From Chrysomallon squamiferum (Eukaryota; Mollusca; Gastropoda; Neomphalida; Peltospiridae), in the NCBI GenBank assembly GCA_012295275.1, contig CM022679.1, forward strand, positions 2,894,116-2,953,411: a stretch of DNA of 59,296 bases, written 5' to 3'. Both the position numbers and the translations under genes were made by a program. Shown here piece by piece: positions 35,938 through 50,971 of the stretch. Under the pieces are notes generated by a model. The model did not search any database, had not been told where the DNA came from, and worked only from the letters and a program-made list of their open reading frames with translations. How positions within the stretch are numbered: the stretch's first letter is position 1; every line of letters starts with the position of its first letter.

Positions 35938-38900
35938 GATCCGAGATCTCTAATAACGAAATAAAAAATAAATGACATTATAAATTCGAATGCTGACTCA
36001 ACAAAAAGGTAGAATGTTTGTTTGTTTTTTTTCTAAACTTTTTTTTATTATTTTATTTATCTTTTTTGACCTCAATGGTTTACTGGATATAGTAGGGTTG
36101 GAATTTTTCAAGGCTATATTTTTGCTTGGTCATATACTTGGAAATAAAGCTAAGTGTATATTATGTATACTTGTTTTCTGTTGTTATTATTTTACATTAT
36201 TTATGATTTGGATATCAGATACATTACTAAACACTGCTTGAACTAACAAAGTAGTAGTCTGCAGTTAGTTAGAAGGTTGTGGTACATCTCCCTGTCTGTT
36301 GAAAAGTGCAGAGAATAAAACATCAGTTATTGATAAATAATTAAAAACAAACTTAGTAACTGAAGTGTTCTTAACTTTTTAATTATTCACAATAATTTTA
36401 TTTTTTAAAAGGTCATTAAACCAGTGAGTTATTAAAAACATTTAAATTTTTTTTTTTTATAATATATAAATACATGGACTAACAGGAGCAGCACTGATCA
36501 AGAAGAGGCAAGTTTGGAAATTAGGGAACAGATACATTAATCTAAAATTTACTGAAACATTAAACTTTAACAGCAGTGTAAACAATAATATAAAAATGCA
36601 AGAACAATATACAGATACACATAAAGACAACGTATGGTAGTAAAATGTAGGATGGACTGGGTGAAGTTTGTTAGGTTAGGATGGATGTGGGGCAGTTGTA
36701 ATATTTACTCTCATCTTGATGGAAAGTGGGTTGAGAGAGGGTTGCCATGATTGTAAAGTGGTACTCAGAATAACTTAATAGCACATAGAGGTAAGGCTTC
36801 AAGTTCAACTTTTATGATTTTTACAATTTTAGTCCAGATTTGCTGAAATCCAGAAAACTGAGTTCTGTTAAATGAGGGTCAATGGTGTGTGTGTGTGTGT
36901 ATTTAAAACAACCAAGAACGTGTGCACTGTTTTCACTGTGCCTTTTAGAAATATGAAGTAGAGAAAAAGAACAAAAGCAAAATATTCTTATTTTTATTAA
37001 GTGTACAAAAATAGTATATTTGTTCTTTCATGTTATAAAATACAATAAAATGAAAATGAACATGGCAGTACATATTTTAATATGACCATGGGTTTTGCAA
37101 CAATATTACAATGAATTTATCTACAGAAAACAATTGACAGAATTGTGAGTGATATTTTTGTAACTGTATCTGCAGTTGTATTAACAGGCAACTAAATGCA
37201 TGTTGTAGACTCTTCTCTCCTTAGTGGACAAATACCCAGTAACAAATACATTCTTTATATTTCTTTGCAACTGTTTTGTTTCACTGGTTGTCTTTTTTGC
37301 ACTGTACTTATCTAATGTCACATGTATTCAGGAAATAGCAGCCATTTTAAAATTTTGAAGACTTGTTATGTGTCCAACTTTTTAATTTAGTGAATAGTTG
37401 AGGAGCAATTAAACCATTCACATGGAAGTGCACAAGAAGTGTTTAGATTATTTGTTAATACAACAACAGATACACTTCAATGAATCCACAAACAGGTGTG
37501 TGGTGATGTCACACAAATGTGAAATCTTCAATAAATAAATAAATATAAATTAAATTAATAAAATTTTCACAATGTGGGGTGAAATGTGGAGAAAATAGGA
37601 ATAATTTAAAGGATATTTACAAAGAAAGATATGAAATACTGAAGTTAATTCATTAAAAATACCCATAGAATAACTTCTGTTTAATTAATTTTAAAAAACA
37701 CCCTGACTTCACTGGTTCATTTTTGAATAATCCAGGAGTTTATATATTTATATTGTTATATTGTAATTATTGATTTTCATGAAATAACAGTTATTCTGAA
37801 TGATCAATATACAATAAAGCCAGAACCAATTCATTTCTTCACTATACAAAGCAAAATAAATTATTAAATTTGTTTCCTTTTTTAAACATTTATTTTAAAT
37901 GCATATTACATTATATTCTTTCATCTAAATATTTCTGTTTTTCTTGCTGTTGTTGTTAATTCAGCTATTATCAACAAATTACTATCTGCATCACTTTGTT
38001 CATTAATCTGAGGTTTCAGTTTGTTTACATGATTTTATGAAGGTTTGGAGTGGACAGATTCATATTTACATTAGAAAATATCACAGGCAGCAAAAATAAA
38101 AATCTAATAATCTTAAAACTACAACTAATATTAGAAATATGTACTGAAATTTAATTATCAGTTATAATCATTTATTGTTTAATTAAATTATAACTGAGTG
38201 ATAATTCATATTTTAAAATTATAATAACAGTAATCAATATAAATATTTATGGGAGTTGTAATTTACAAATTTTGTTTTAATTCTTAGTATTTGGGGAATT
38301 TAGTGTTTTTAATCAAACCCCTTTGCATTTTGATAAAATTAGAATTAAAAAGACCTTGCAACCAGATCTTTTGTTCTTTTCATTTTTATCTAGAATGAAC
38401 TTGGAACTGTTTTCTGAAAAGATTAATAGCTTCTAATTAATAGTGACTTGGAATTTTTTTACACTTCTTATAAACAATTTTATTACCATTTTTTAAAATA
38501 AAAATCTGATTTTGATTATTATTGTATCGGTTAAGGACCAATCCTAAATGTGGAGATTAAATAAAATTTTATTTTATTAATATGGTCCACAGATTCAGGG
38601 ATTAAATAACACTGTTATACAGTGCATAATTCACTGAAGTAAGAGGACTACCAGTTCATGTAGAAGAGATTAAACAATATTGTTAAATACATAGTAAACA
38701 TTTTATTACCCAAGTGACAACTTTCACCTAATAATAGACATTTACTAATGAAGTCATATGTGGTTTACATTCTGTTATTTAGAACCCATTTCTTTATTTT
38801 ACATCAGTTACAGGCTGATAAAAATAACTCTTAAATAGAACAGATCAAGCAATATTCATTAAATATCCTAATGTTGGCAACATTTTATCACTGTAAATTA

Positions 38901-38977
38901 AAGACTAGTCCTTACTGTTTTGATGGAGAAACTCTGTTAAAGTGTAACTATTAATATCACTGCTACTGTGTGCACAA
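35938..38977. other. Intergenic region between convergent UBFD1 and CEP95
   Basis: About 3 kb of AT-rich sequence holding both 3' UTRs. UBFD1-side AATAAA near 35960; on the minus strand an AATAAA (complement at 38793-38798) about 180 bases after the CEP95 stop. No exon is supported. An open frame at 35990-36241 is low-complexity and unlike any family I know. Confidence 0.6.
38793..38798 (-). promoter_or_regulatory. Candidate CEP95 polyadenylation hexamer
   Basis: AATAAA on the minus strand 180 bases downstream of the stop at 38978-38980. Confidence 0.4.
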
Positions 38978-40516
38978 CTAAATTTTGGTTTGGTATTTGG
39001 CCATGTGGAGTTCATGTTTGAGTCGATCAGCATCAAGCTGTCTGAAATAGGCGTCATCCTCATCTCTGAAAATCTGCTCCTGGAAATTCTGAATCTCCTT
39101 CTCCATCTTTTTACGCAGCTGCTTCTTCATCTGGTCCAGAATCTGAAAGAATGAACATTTGTTTAACATTATAACATCAGTACAAATATTTACTAATGTA
39201 GGTTTGGAAATAAATATTTGATTAACGTTACAACAGTTGGTATACAGACTTTTTTAATGTCTAATAGTTTTATATTACTTGATTATAACATTTGTTATGA
39301 ACACGTATTAATGTCGAATAAACTGATTCTTGACTCGTGTTATTGAGAGAGAAAATAAATATTTGTAACATTTGACATAAACACTTGTTAATGTCTAAAG
39401 GACTGTTTTGTTTAATATTACTGAGAAAGCAAATATAAATATAAAACTTGGTATAATCACTTATTAAAATTTATGTATATAAATATTTAAAATATTTATA
39501 TATAATGATACAATGAAAGAAATTTTCTGCCATCACTCTAGTAACTCATGGATAAGCAGCAAGTAATCTTTTATATGCAGTTTCTCTTATACAGGAAAAA
39601 AAAACATGACTCTTTGGATAAATATGTGATGGCACACTTTTTGAAAGAGGAAACACAATAAACCAATGAGAGCTGAGCTAACAAATGACAGTGCTTCAGA
39701 TCTCCTCTCCTTCCTCTAAGTACAACCTTAACAAACCACTGTGTTTGATTACATCAGTGATGGGACCCTGGTTGCAATAGGAAAAAACACAACAGATGAA
39801 CCAAAGAGAACTGATTCTCAAATCTAATCAGTGATCTTCGGTCTGCTCCTAGTGGAATTAAATCTGTTATTAAAGACGAGAATTATAAATGTGACCACTT
39901 CTATGTTATGTACACATACGTTCTAAAACAGACTGCTGCAAGAACAAATTTAACTGAATAATAAAATACTTTTTGTTGAGCAGAATCCCTAACTTCCAGA
40001 TTCTTCTTTTCTTGAGCTACTTTCTCTGCCAGCATTTCAAACTGATCTCGATAGCTGCATGTGGTTAAGGATCAACATGTAATAATTAAATACAGATTAA
40101 AAAATATCTCAACATACTGTAATACTTAAATGCTTTGTAATATTAAGTATTAGGTATCCCCTTTATTAATGAATACATATTTATCACTTCAGCTTGTCTG
40201 AAATTGTAAATAAGTAAATAGGCACATCAAAAATAACTGATCCTGCAATAAAGCCCACTACAAACCCTGAATACTCTCAAAAAAGTATGTTTGTTAAGTA
40301 CTGCTACTGATAAAGGTTAAGTCACTAAAGGATACTAGTTTTCTAGTGAGTCAATCTCATGTTGACGCTTCTCAGCATGAGTCTTTCTTTGTTCTGTAGC
40401 GTAGCGCCGGATTTCTTTTATTCTGTCTTTCTGAATTTCCAGGGCTTCTTTGACAAGATTCTTGAAAATCTGATAAATGAGAAAGCATATCACAGTATGA
40501 AGACTTTTTCTTTTTT

Positions 40517-40551
<35 letters not shown>

Positions 40552-40601
40552 TTAAGGATGCACCATGATATTTAATTTGTAGAAAGAACAATATTTAATA
40601 A

Positions 40602-40650
<49 letters not shown>

Positions 40651-41129
40651 CACAATTAATTAGTTGCACATTGCTCTCTCTGTCTATGTTTAAATGTACA
40701 TTAATTTTTTTTAAACAGAAAATGCATCAAATTTATATATAAATATACATGTATATGTAAAAAAATATACTGTTGGTATTCAGGCTTGAGTTTCATGCTT
40801 TTTACTTATTTGTAACAATAATAATAACAGTAACAAAAACAATAACAATAATAAGATAATCCTACTACTACTACTATTACTACTATTACTAATATTACTA
40901 CTACTAATAAATGATGACAGTAAAGCAGTACTAACCAGTTCCTCTCGAGTTCGTCTCTTGAACATCTTTGCTCTCATTCTCACTTGATACTCATCATAGT
41001 ATTTTCTTGCTCTGGCAGACTGCATCCTCTTTTCATGTATTTTGTTTCTCAAAACTATCTGTTGTTTCTGACGTTCTTTTATTTCTCTCTGAAACAACAA
41101 CAGCAACAATATTAATAATAACCAATAAC

Positions 41130-41170
<41 letters not shown>

Positions 41171-41801
41171 GTAAATACAGTAATGATGACATCAGTAATC
41201 ACAATAATAAATATTATAAGAATAATCGTCATGTAAATTAATAATAAATTAATCTTAAAAAAAAATTAAAAAAAAAAAAAAATCTAAACCCTAGAGAACT
41301 AATTATATATACCAGTTAATAAAAACCCACCCAAAAACTAACAAAAACAAAATGAAAATAACAATTAAAAATCTTTATTTCAGGCTTTGAAATAACATTT
41401 TTTTTTTTTTTATTTATTTTGAATTTATTTGACATATATATATAAATTAAATTAATGAATATTATTTTCAAAAGTCATCAGTCAAAAGTTTAATTAATTA
41501 ATTTAAATAAAGATATTTTGAAAACAAAAATAAATTACCAGTCTTCGAGTTTGTTCAAGATCTTTTTTAACAACATCTGTCAGAATTTTGTGTCTCTTTT
41601 CAGCTTCTTCCATCTGGAAAAACAATAAAAACGTGAAAAAAGAAGAAAGACCCCCAAACTTCACAAAACAAACAAAATAACAACAACAACAACAACAAGA
41701 ATAATAATATAGCATCAATCCAATAAGATATATATATGTCAAATACAAACCTGCTATGTCCATTTTAAAGATATTGGCCTAATAACATTTTATTATTATT
41801 T

Positions 41802-41851
<50 letters not shown>

Positions 41852-42386
41852 TTTTTTTTTTTTTAAACCTAAATAATCCAAGTTATTTATTTCACTCATT
41901 CTTGTCCTTAACTGCTTAACATTAAAATATTTTGTCAAAGACTCTTCTAAACCTGTTCCCTTTTTTAAAACGTCTGAACTACATGAACAAATTCAGTTTA
42001 TTTCACCTGCTCCTGTGCTTTGCTCTTCTTCCGTTTGTTCTCCTCGTACACGCGGGTCAGTCTCTCAATCTGGGAAATTCCCTGACGCCACAGTTCATGC
42101 CAAGTACTCTCCGACAGATACAGATACGGAAACTCCTCCAACAGCATCGGAACCAGATCTTCTTCATCATCAATGGTTACTGAAATAATAATAATAATAA
42201 TAGTAACAACAACAACAACAACAACAGCAACAACAGCAGTAATAATAGTAGTGGTGGTAGTAGTAGTAGTAGTAGTAATAGTAATAATAATAACAACAAC
42301 AACAACAACTACAACAACAACAACAACAACAACAACAGAAATAATAGTAGTGATAAATAATAGTAGTGGTAGTAGTAGTAGTAACA

Positions 42387-42420
<34 letters not shown>

Positions 42421-43870
42421 CAACAGTAGTAATAATAGTAGTGATAATAATAGTAGTAGTAGTAGTAGAAGTAATAATAATAATCATAATAGTAGTGGTA
42501 GTAGTAATAGTAATAAGAATAGTATTACAGTAACAGTAATGGTAATAATAATAGTAGAAGTAATAATAACAACCAACAACAACAATAATAATAAAAGCAT
42601 GATGCATTGCAAAATTACATGTAACTTTTATATAAAGAAAATTTGTTGAGCTACAGTTACATAGTTTGTTCTTTACTAGTTGTAGAATGATTACATTTTT
42701 TTAAACCTAAATCTTTTCTTTTTAAAGAATTTGTTGTCAAAATAGCAAATGAAATTATTTTTGTTGATTTTTTAATTGATTTTTGAAATGTCAAGTATTT
42801 TTTTTTTTTTTTTTTTATTGATTTAATTTTTTTAATCAATATATATAATCTTGTTTTAATTATAGTCATTATTTGTTCAAAAGAAAAAGAAAATCACTTA
42901 GAACAAACATGTATATTCCTGATTTCAAATTAAGTAAAATTTTAACAATGTAACTCAGCAGGTTATCAGTTAAATACATCATTAAAACAACTGATGTAAT
43001 AAAGTAGAGAAATCACATTTAATATTAACAGATGAAAGGAATTCTGTAAAAGATTAAACAAAGACATAGTTTTAATTAACATAAAATTTGGAAACTTACA
43101 TTTAATTATCTTTTAATACAGAAATTAACTATAGTCTGATATTATCAGTAATAAATGTAATTAACTGGTCTTTAAGTTTAGTCTCTTTGAAGGCTAAAAA
43201 AGCAAATTATCCAGATAAACAACAGTAGATTACTGCAGAAACAGTCTGTATAAACACAACAGATTCCACTAATTTTAATCACCCAATTCCAATTCTTAAT
43301 GATGTTCAAACCAATCAGAATCAATGCTGATAAAGGGCCAACCAATTAGAATACTTCTGTACAGGATTATTTTAATAAGTAAAAATTCCCTTTTCCCTTA
43401 ATAATCCAATCAAGTATTTCTACTGTTTCTGAGCCAACCAATCAGAATCCCTGTTGACATTGAGCCAATCAATCAGGACTGGTGTAATGAGAGATAATCT
43501 ACTGACAAAAAGTAACAACTTAATGACTAAATGGGATTTAAAGATGGCAGTCAAAATAAACACAATGGCTGTCTAATTAAAATGCCAATCAAAGCAGAAA
43601 TGCTGCCTTGGTGATAATGGTGTTGACAAACAAAAATTTCTTTTTAAAAGGTTGAGGCAAAAATAAAAAGGTTTGTGTTTGTCTTGGTTCTCACTGAAGT
43701 CTGATGTTAAAGGAAGAGTAATAATATTACAAATTTTGTAATTAATTCAAACTGACTCCTTTACTGTAAACTTTTCTCAAACAGGGGACAAATTTGTAAG
43801 TAACATTAATTTGGTTTAACTATTTTTTACAATGTCATTATAATTATTAAAATAACTGTTGTTATTATTA

Positions 43871-43917
<47 letters not shown>

Positions 43918-46900
43918 AAACTACCTGGAACTGAATTAAAAGATATACAGACAAACCAAACAGCAATCAACTGGGACATGCACTTCTGAAGAATATTAAA
44001 CAACAACAACAACAACAAAATGACTCGAGTTCCATTAAGCACAACTAAGACAACACTGACTGTACATGAAGAAAATGTCTCACAAAGATGACTGAAAACC
44101 AAAATGAAAATAATGACTGTATCAGAAGCAGAAACAGTCACAAAACTGGAACAAAGCTTGGAAGTACAATCCAAGAATTTTAAATTTTAAAATCATCTGT
44201 TAATTGTTACTTTCATTTATTATTATTTATTGCTAAATTTATGATTTTTTTACATCTATTGTCTTAAACATGTATTTAATTTTAATAAGTGATATTATGT
44301 TAAGTTTTATTTATTTTAGAATTTCTCCTTCCAATCAATTTGACTAATCATCTGTTGAAAAAATTTATTATTTTTACTTTTTTTGACAAATACATTTTAT
44401 TAAACTGTGATAAAATTTTAACCTATGATAAATATTTTACAAGTCTATTTTATGTTCAGTTTTAACATTTTAAAGTTACCTGTGATATTTATATTTATTG
44501 TTAAATTTATTATTTTTACATTTTTTAACAAATACATTTTATTAAACTGTGATATAATTTTAACCTGTGATAAATATTTTACAAGTCTATTTTGTTAGGT
44601 TTTAATATTTTAAAGTTACTTGTGATATTTGTATTTATTGTTAAATTTAAAAATTTTACATTTTTTAACAAATACATTTTATTAAACTGTGATATAATTT
44701 TAACCTGTGATAAATATTTTACAAGTCTATTTTATGTTAAGTTTTAATATTTTAAAGTTACCTGTGATATTTGTATTTATTATATTTATTGTTAAATTTA
44801 TTATTTTAATTTTTGTTTAACAAATACATTTTATTAAACTGTAATAAATATTTTACAAGTCTATTTTATGTTAAGTTTTAACGTTTTAAAGTTACCTGTG
44901 ATATTTGTATTTATTATATTTATTGTTAAATTTATTTTTACTTTTTTTAACAAATACATTTTATTAAACTGTGATATAATTTTAAACTGTGATAAATATT
45001 TTACAAGTCTATTTTATGTTAAGTTTTAACGTTTTAAAGTTACCTGTGATATTTGTATTTATTATATTTATTGTTAAATTTATTATTTTTAATTTTTTTT
45101 AACAAATACATTTTATTAAACTGTGATAAATATTTTAGAAGTCTATTTTATGTTAAAATTTTACATTTTAAAGTTATATTTGTATTTATTATTGTGATAA
45201 ATATTTTACATTAAGTTAAGTTTTAATGTTTTAAAGTTACCTGTGATATTTGTATTTATTATATTTATTGTTAAATTTTTATTTTTTATTTTTTTTTAAC
45301 AAATACATTTTATTAAACTGTGATATAATTTTAAACTGTGATAAATATTTTACGTTAAGTTTTAATGTTTTAAAGTTACCTGTGATATTTGTATTTATTA
45401 TATTTATTGTTAAATTTATTATTTTTACATCTTTTAACAAATACATTTTATCAACTCTGTGATTTAATTTTAACCTGTGATATTTTAAGTCTATTTTATG
45501 TTAAATTTTAAGTTTAAAATCACCTATGATAAATTGTTATTTTTATTTACTATACTGTTAAATTTATAATTTTTACATTATTTTTCTTAAACCTGTATTT
45601 AATTTAAATGTGTGATATTTGAGTTGTTTATTTTATGTTAAATTTTAACATTTTAAAATCCGTCCATCAAATTAATTTGAGTGATCATCTGGGATAAATT
45701 GTTAAATATAATAATTGTTAAATTTATTATTTTTGCATCTTTTAAAAAATAAATTTTATTAACTTTGTGATATACTTTTAATCTGTGATATTTATTTATA
45801 TTTATTTCGTGTTAAGTTTTAATATTTTAGAATGTGTTCATCAAATTAATTAACTAATCCTCTCTGATAAATTGTTAAATATAATTATCATTAAATTTAT
45901 TATTTTACATCTTTTAAAAAATACATTTGATTAACTCTGTGATAATTATTTTTATTTATTTTATGTTAAGTTTTAACATTTTAGAATCCGTCCATCAAAT
46001 TAATTTGGCTGATCACCTGTGATAAATTGTTATTTTTATTTATTGTTAAATTTATTATTTTTACATTTGTTAACAAAAACATTTTATTACCTTTGTGATG
46101 TAACTTTAATCTGTGATAAATATTTAAAAGTTTATTTTATGTTAAATTTTAACATTTTAGAATCCGTCCATCAATTTTTATTTTATTTTTATTTTTTATT
46201 GTTAATCTTATTCTTTTTACATTGTTAATAAATCAGTATTATTATACCTGTGGTATTTTATTTACCTTTATTTTAAATTTTATATATTTAGTTCATTTTT
46301 ATTAAATGTTTGTGATAAATCATTAATCTTATTGTTAAACTTGAAAACAAATTTAACCACATAACTTGAGAAAAGATTTTCTTTCTTTTTTTGAATTTTA
46401 AAATCTGTATTATCAAATTATTATCAAGGTTTACATTTATTTTAAGTCTAAAAAGATTTTTATTTGTGTTTATTAAATTTATTGGACTGATCAACTATAG
46501 AAAAATATTATTATTATTTACTTTTATATTTTTTGTTTTTATTTTATTATCTGTTATTAAATAAATTTCTATCTAACAATATGTGACATTTATTTTAAGT
46601 GTTGTACATTTTAACATTCAATCATTACACAATTTCTTATATTAATTTTTTAATGAAATTTATTATATACCCTTAAGACTAAAAATCTGTGATAAATAAC
46701 AGGATTAATTAAATTAATTTGTTAATTATATAATTAAAATGTGATATATTTGTGTGTATATAATAAAAGAAATGGTTCGTAATATTTGACTTTACTGTTT
46801 TATTTTAATAATTAAAATCCACCTCATCTATGTTTGTACAATAACAGAAATAAGATTTTTTTTTTTTTAAATTTACAAAAAGAAAAAAGAAAAAATGTAC

Positions 46901-49900
46901 TGTATAGTATTTATCAGAATGTCAACAACAGTAAAAAGATTCCAATCACATAACTCATTTAATTTTGTTTATTTGATATTTTTACCAAGACACAACTGAT
47001 TTTTGTCTGAACCATATTACAAAAGCACTTTTTGCTAAAATGTAATGACTCAAAGTTATATTAATAAATCTTTTAACATTCAGTATTTTTACCATAGACA
47101 CTCAGCCTAATCTAATGTACATTCTTGAGACCTTCATTCAGCCTGGATCTTAAAACCCAGGCACTAATGGGTATATGAGAAGTCACAATACTGAACAGTG
47201 TCATGTAAACACTCACTTGATCCTCGGCGAAGAGGGGGTCCCCCTGATGTGGAACTGTGTTTCCTGGCCTTCGTACTCACTGTGGGTTTTAAAACACGAT
47301 TCTTCTTCACAACTGAAACAACAGACAACACTGTAAGAACACTCTGCAATTTTATATCCTATATGTTAAGAATCAGCTCTCATCATACTATTATCATCTG
47401 AAAGAGTTTACCAAAACATGTGTAAAACTTAAAACTTTAATGCAATTTTTAATAATTCCAAGTTCATGCTTTATTTGTTTGTTTAAAAGATATTTGAAAC
47501 CAATCTTTGGTAATAATGATGAATAATAATAAGGTAAAAATGTTGGCAGTTTCATTTAGGTTGTTTATTTTGTTTTTTGTTTTTTATTTCTTCTCTTATT
47601 TGATATAATTGTTAGAAAGATAAAAAAGAATAAAAAGAAAAGACCCTCCATGGATTGTCTGACATAACTTTTCTAATTATTTACTGATAGATGATTAAAA
47701 CTAAAGAAGAAAAAAATGATTACAACATTTCAAAACTGCTGAATCTAATGGTAACAATTAAAATTTGATAATTAAAAATAATTGTGCTTTGTCAAAAATA
47801 ATGATTGTATTTATAAAATACTATAATGTACTTAGTATAATATATAAAAAAATATATTAAATATTAAGTACATTTATAGTATTCTAAAAGGCTGTTACCA
47901 ACAAATACTGTTATTTTATTATTTAGTACTTTTATTAAAATTTACTTTTTCTAATATTAAAAACAAATGAATTTTTTTTTTTTTTTTTTTTAAATCAAAG
48001 CAATGAAATAAATGCCAACATTACCCAATGACTGGCCTTTTCTTTTAGGTTTTAAATTTTTTTGCTTTTTATTCTTTCCAGTTGCCAAAACCTTTTTCTT
48101 GTATTGAGTTTCCTGAAGAGAAAAAAATAAAAATAAAAATAATATATATATTTTTTCTAATACAGTATTGTTTGGATTAAGCAGGAAATAATGGGTCTCT
48201 GTTTACTACAGATTCTCTAAACATTGCTGCTTTACATTCTGACTTGCTCTAAAACTCTGGCATTATTTTACATTTCCAATACTGTGAAATATATATGTAA
48301 AGAAAAGGGACTAAATTCCAGATTTTTTTCTGACAGCAAATTATCTTATTTAATTTCTATGATGAAGTAAACCAGTAAGCATCAACAGTTATCAAATACA
48401 TTCAGGTGAAGACTGATGAAAAACACAACCAATATGCTTTCATGCACAGTTTTTCTTTCTTTTTCTTTCCCCACAGTCATTCACTTTAATTCTAGCACTG
48501 TTTAAACTATTTATTAAAATTTCAGACTTGTTTTACAAAATATGAAAACATAAGTAATGCATCACATTTATAATTTTGCATTATTAAATGAAGTGGTTCC
48601 ATACACAATAAAAAAACAACAACACTAAAACAATAAATAACCAGTAGAAATATCTAATTTACAAACCGTTTCTTTGGCTGCTTTTCTGGTTTTACCCAGT
48701 TCTTCAAAAGCTTCATCAAAAAAGTCACCATAGTCTTCGTGATAAATGTCCTTCAAAAACTGCAAGTAAACAAACACTTTATTAACACAGATCTGGTAAG
48801 ATCAGGATCAAACATTTATAGAGACCGAAATAAAAAGTCTCATTAAAAATGTTGTTGTAATCTTCAAAGTAAATAAAGGCAAACTGACATATAGTCTAAG
48901 ACATCATTAACAAATATATATTAAGTAAGCTTGCAAAAAAAACTGTGAAAAACTCCATTAAATAAAATCAGTTATCATTTATACATGACAGATACCATTT
49001 ATACTTAACAGATATGTTTTATATTTGGTAGATATGACTTATACTTGACAGGTACCATTTATACTTGTCAAAGATATGATTTTTAAGTGACAGATATGCT
49101 TAATTCTTGACAGATACCACTCATATTTGACAGATACCATTTATACTTGACAGATGTGATTTTGTTATTGATTAACATACTCGTGTTGGTCTTCATGATG
49201 AGTGAGTAAATTATGTTCAAATTATTGTGTAAAATATTAATAAATACTCGAAAAAGAAAAGCACATGGCTGTTTAAACATATTTCTGTGTGGATGTGTTG
49301 TATTGTTGTCATACTTTAATGGCAGTAAAGTTATATTTCCAGTTATAAACAAGACATTCATCTGGAAGTATAAAAAACAGTTACTACTAGGAGTATACAA
49401 AATGTGAAATCAATTTTAAACATTTAAATATGACACAGACCTTGGTTTTCCTGGACTGGGTGATATTTTCTTTGTTTAAGAAGTCTCGTGTCTCAGCTAA
49501 GACTCCGGTTGAAACTGGTTTCTTTGTTGAATCAGTGAATTTTACTTGTTTTCCTGTCCTCTTTTTAGCAAGGCCTCCAGTCCGTGCTTGTGAGCTTCGT
49601 GGTTTAGTGCGCTGAGACCTGACATCAGAGGTGTAAACGTTCTGTTCATTGTCACTGCTCAAAACATCCTCAATCACCTCTTTATGCCTGAAAGAATTCA
49701 ACTCAAATCAGCACAGAAATATATTTTACATTATTATTTCACTCATATCAGATGGTTCAAATGAAGACACTGTTTTATTATTGAATATAAATATATTTGA
49801 AAATACTTAATTTATTTTATAAATTATAACTTGTATTTGTTTTTTATTAAAACCAGTGCATTGTGGATGGTGATTACGTTATAAAGTAATGGTGATTTAA

Positions 49901-50930
49901 TTGTTTTTAAATATATTCTAGATAACAGAATGAATAGCAGCACACTTTAAATTAATATATTTAAATAATTAGAAAAATTAAACTAAAACTTAATAAAGAA
50001 AATAAAATCACATACAAAGAAATACATTAATTTGATTAAGCCTGCATTTTTGTTTTTTGTTGTTCTTTTAATTTTATTAAAACACAAAAGAAAAAAATAG
50101 CGATTTCAACATATCTCTGTTTGATTTGTCATGATACTGTCATAGTTTATAGCCAGAGAAAGAAATAAAACTTGAAAGTATACAAAATGTGCACACACAA
50201 TCTATCAAAAATAAACTTTAAAATGTCAAAACAAACCATCTTCTTGCGTGGTCAATTTCAGGAATGTCCATTTCATGGTCACTCAAGTAGCCAGGTTCTG
50301 TGGGACTGCTGTATCTGACATGAGCAAGGTGAGAAGATTTTGGTCGAGTTTTCTTCTTGTTAATTCTGAGAGGACTGAAACAGAAACGACAAAGATAATA
50401 AAAACAATAAAACAAAAACAAAACAAAAAATAAGTAGAAGGTAAAAACAACAACAGCAATACACAAAAAAAAAGACACCTTTGGATAAACCAGTCTAGGG
50501 AGTACTGGGTGGAATTTTAAAAAATATCCCCAGCCTACCTGCCTCTAAAAATGTTTTAAAAAAGCTAAAATACCTAAAATTGAAAAGAAAGGACATAGTT
50601 AAAATAAGCATATGTATCATTACTGAATTATTTTAACAAGTCCATAAGAGTTATCTCAGACAGTTACAGTACAAAATAATGCAAGGAACATCCTTTACCG
50701 TAATAAATTTAATAAATAACTAAGTAAGGAAATATATAAATTATTGTACATGTGTATGCTGCACTGTGCAGTTGTTATTTAAAACTGTGCTAACATTGCT
50801 GTTTTACCTGGAGTCCCTGGACGTCTGAAAACTTCTTCTGTCTGCACCACTGCTTGTTGATCTGTCACCAAAAAATGAAACCTTGCGAGCTGCTTGACCT
50901 CCTGAGTACTGAAAATAAATAAACAAACAA

Positions 50931-50971
<41 letters not shown>

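Noticed and set aside
42170-42649. Long open frames on both strands (poly-Asn/Ser/Thr and poly-Leu/Val/Tyr/Cys)
   Set aside because: They are translations of a trinucleotide array in CEP95 intron 18. All registers stay open because the repeats lack stops.
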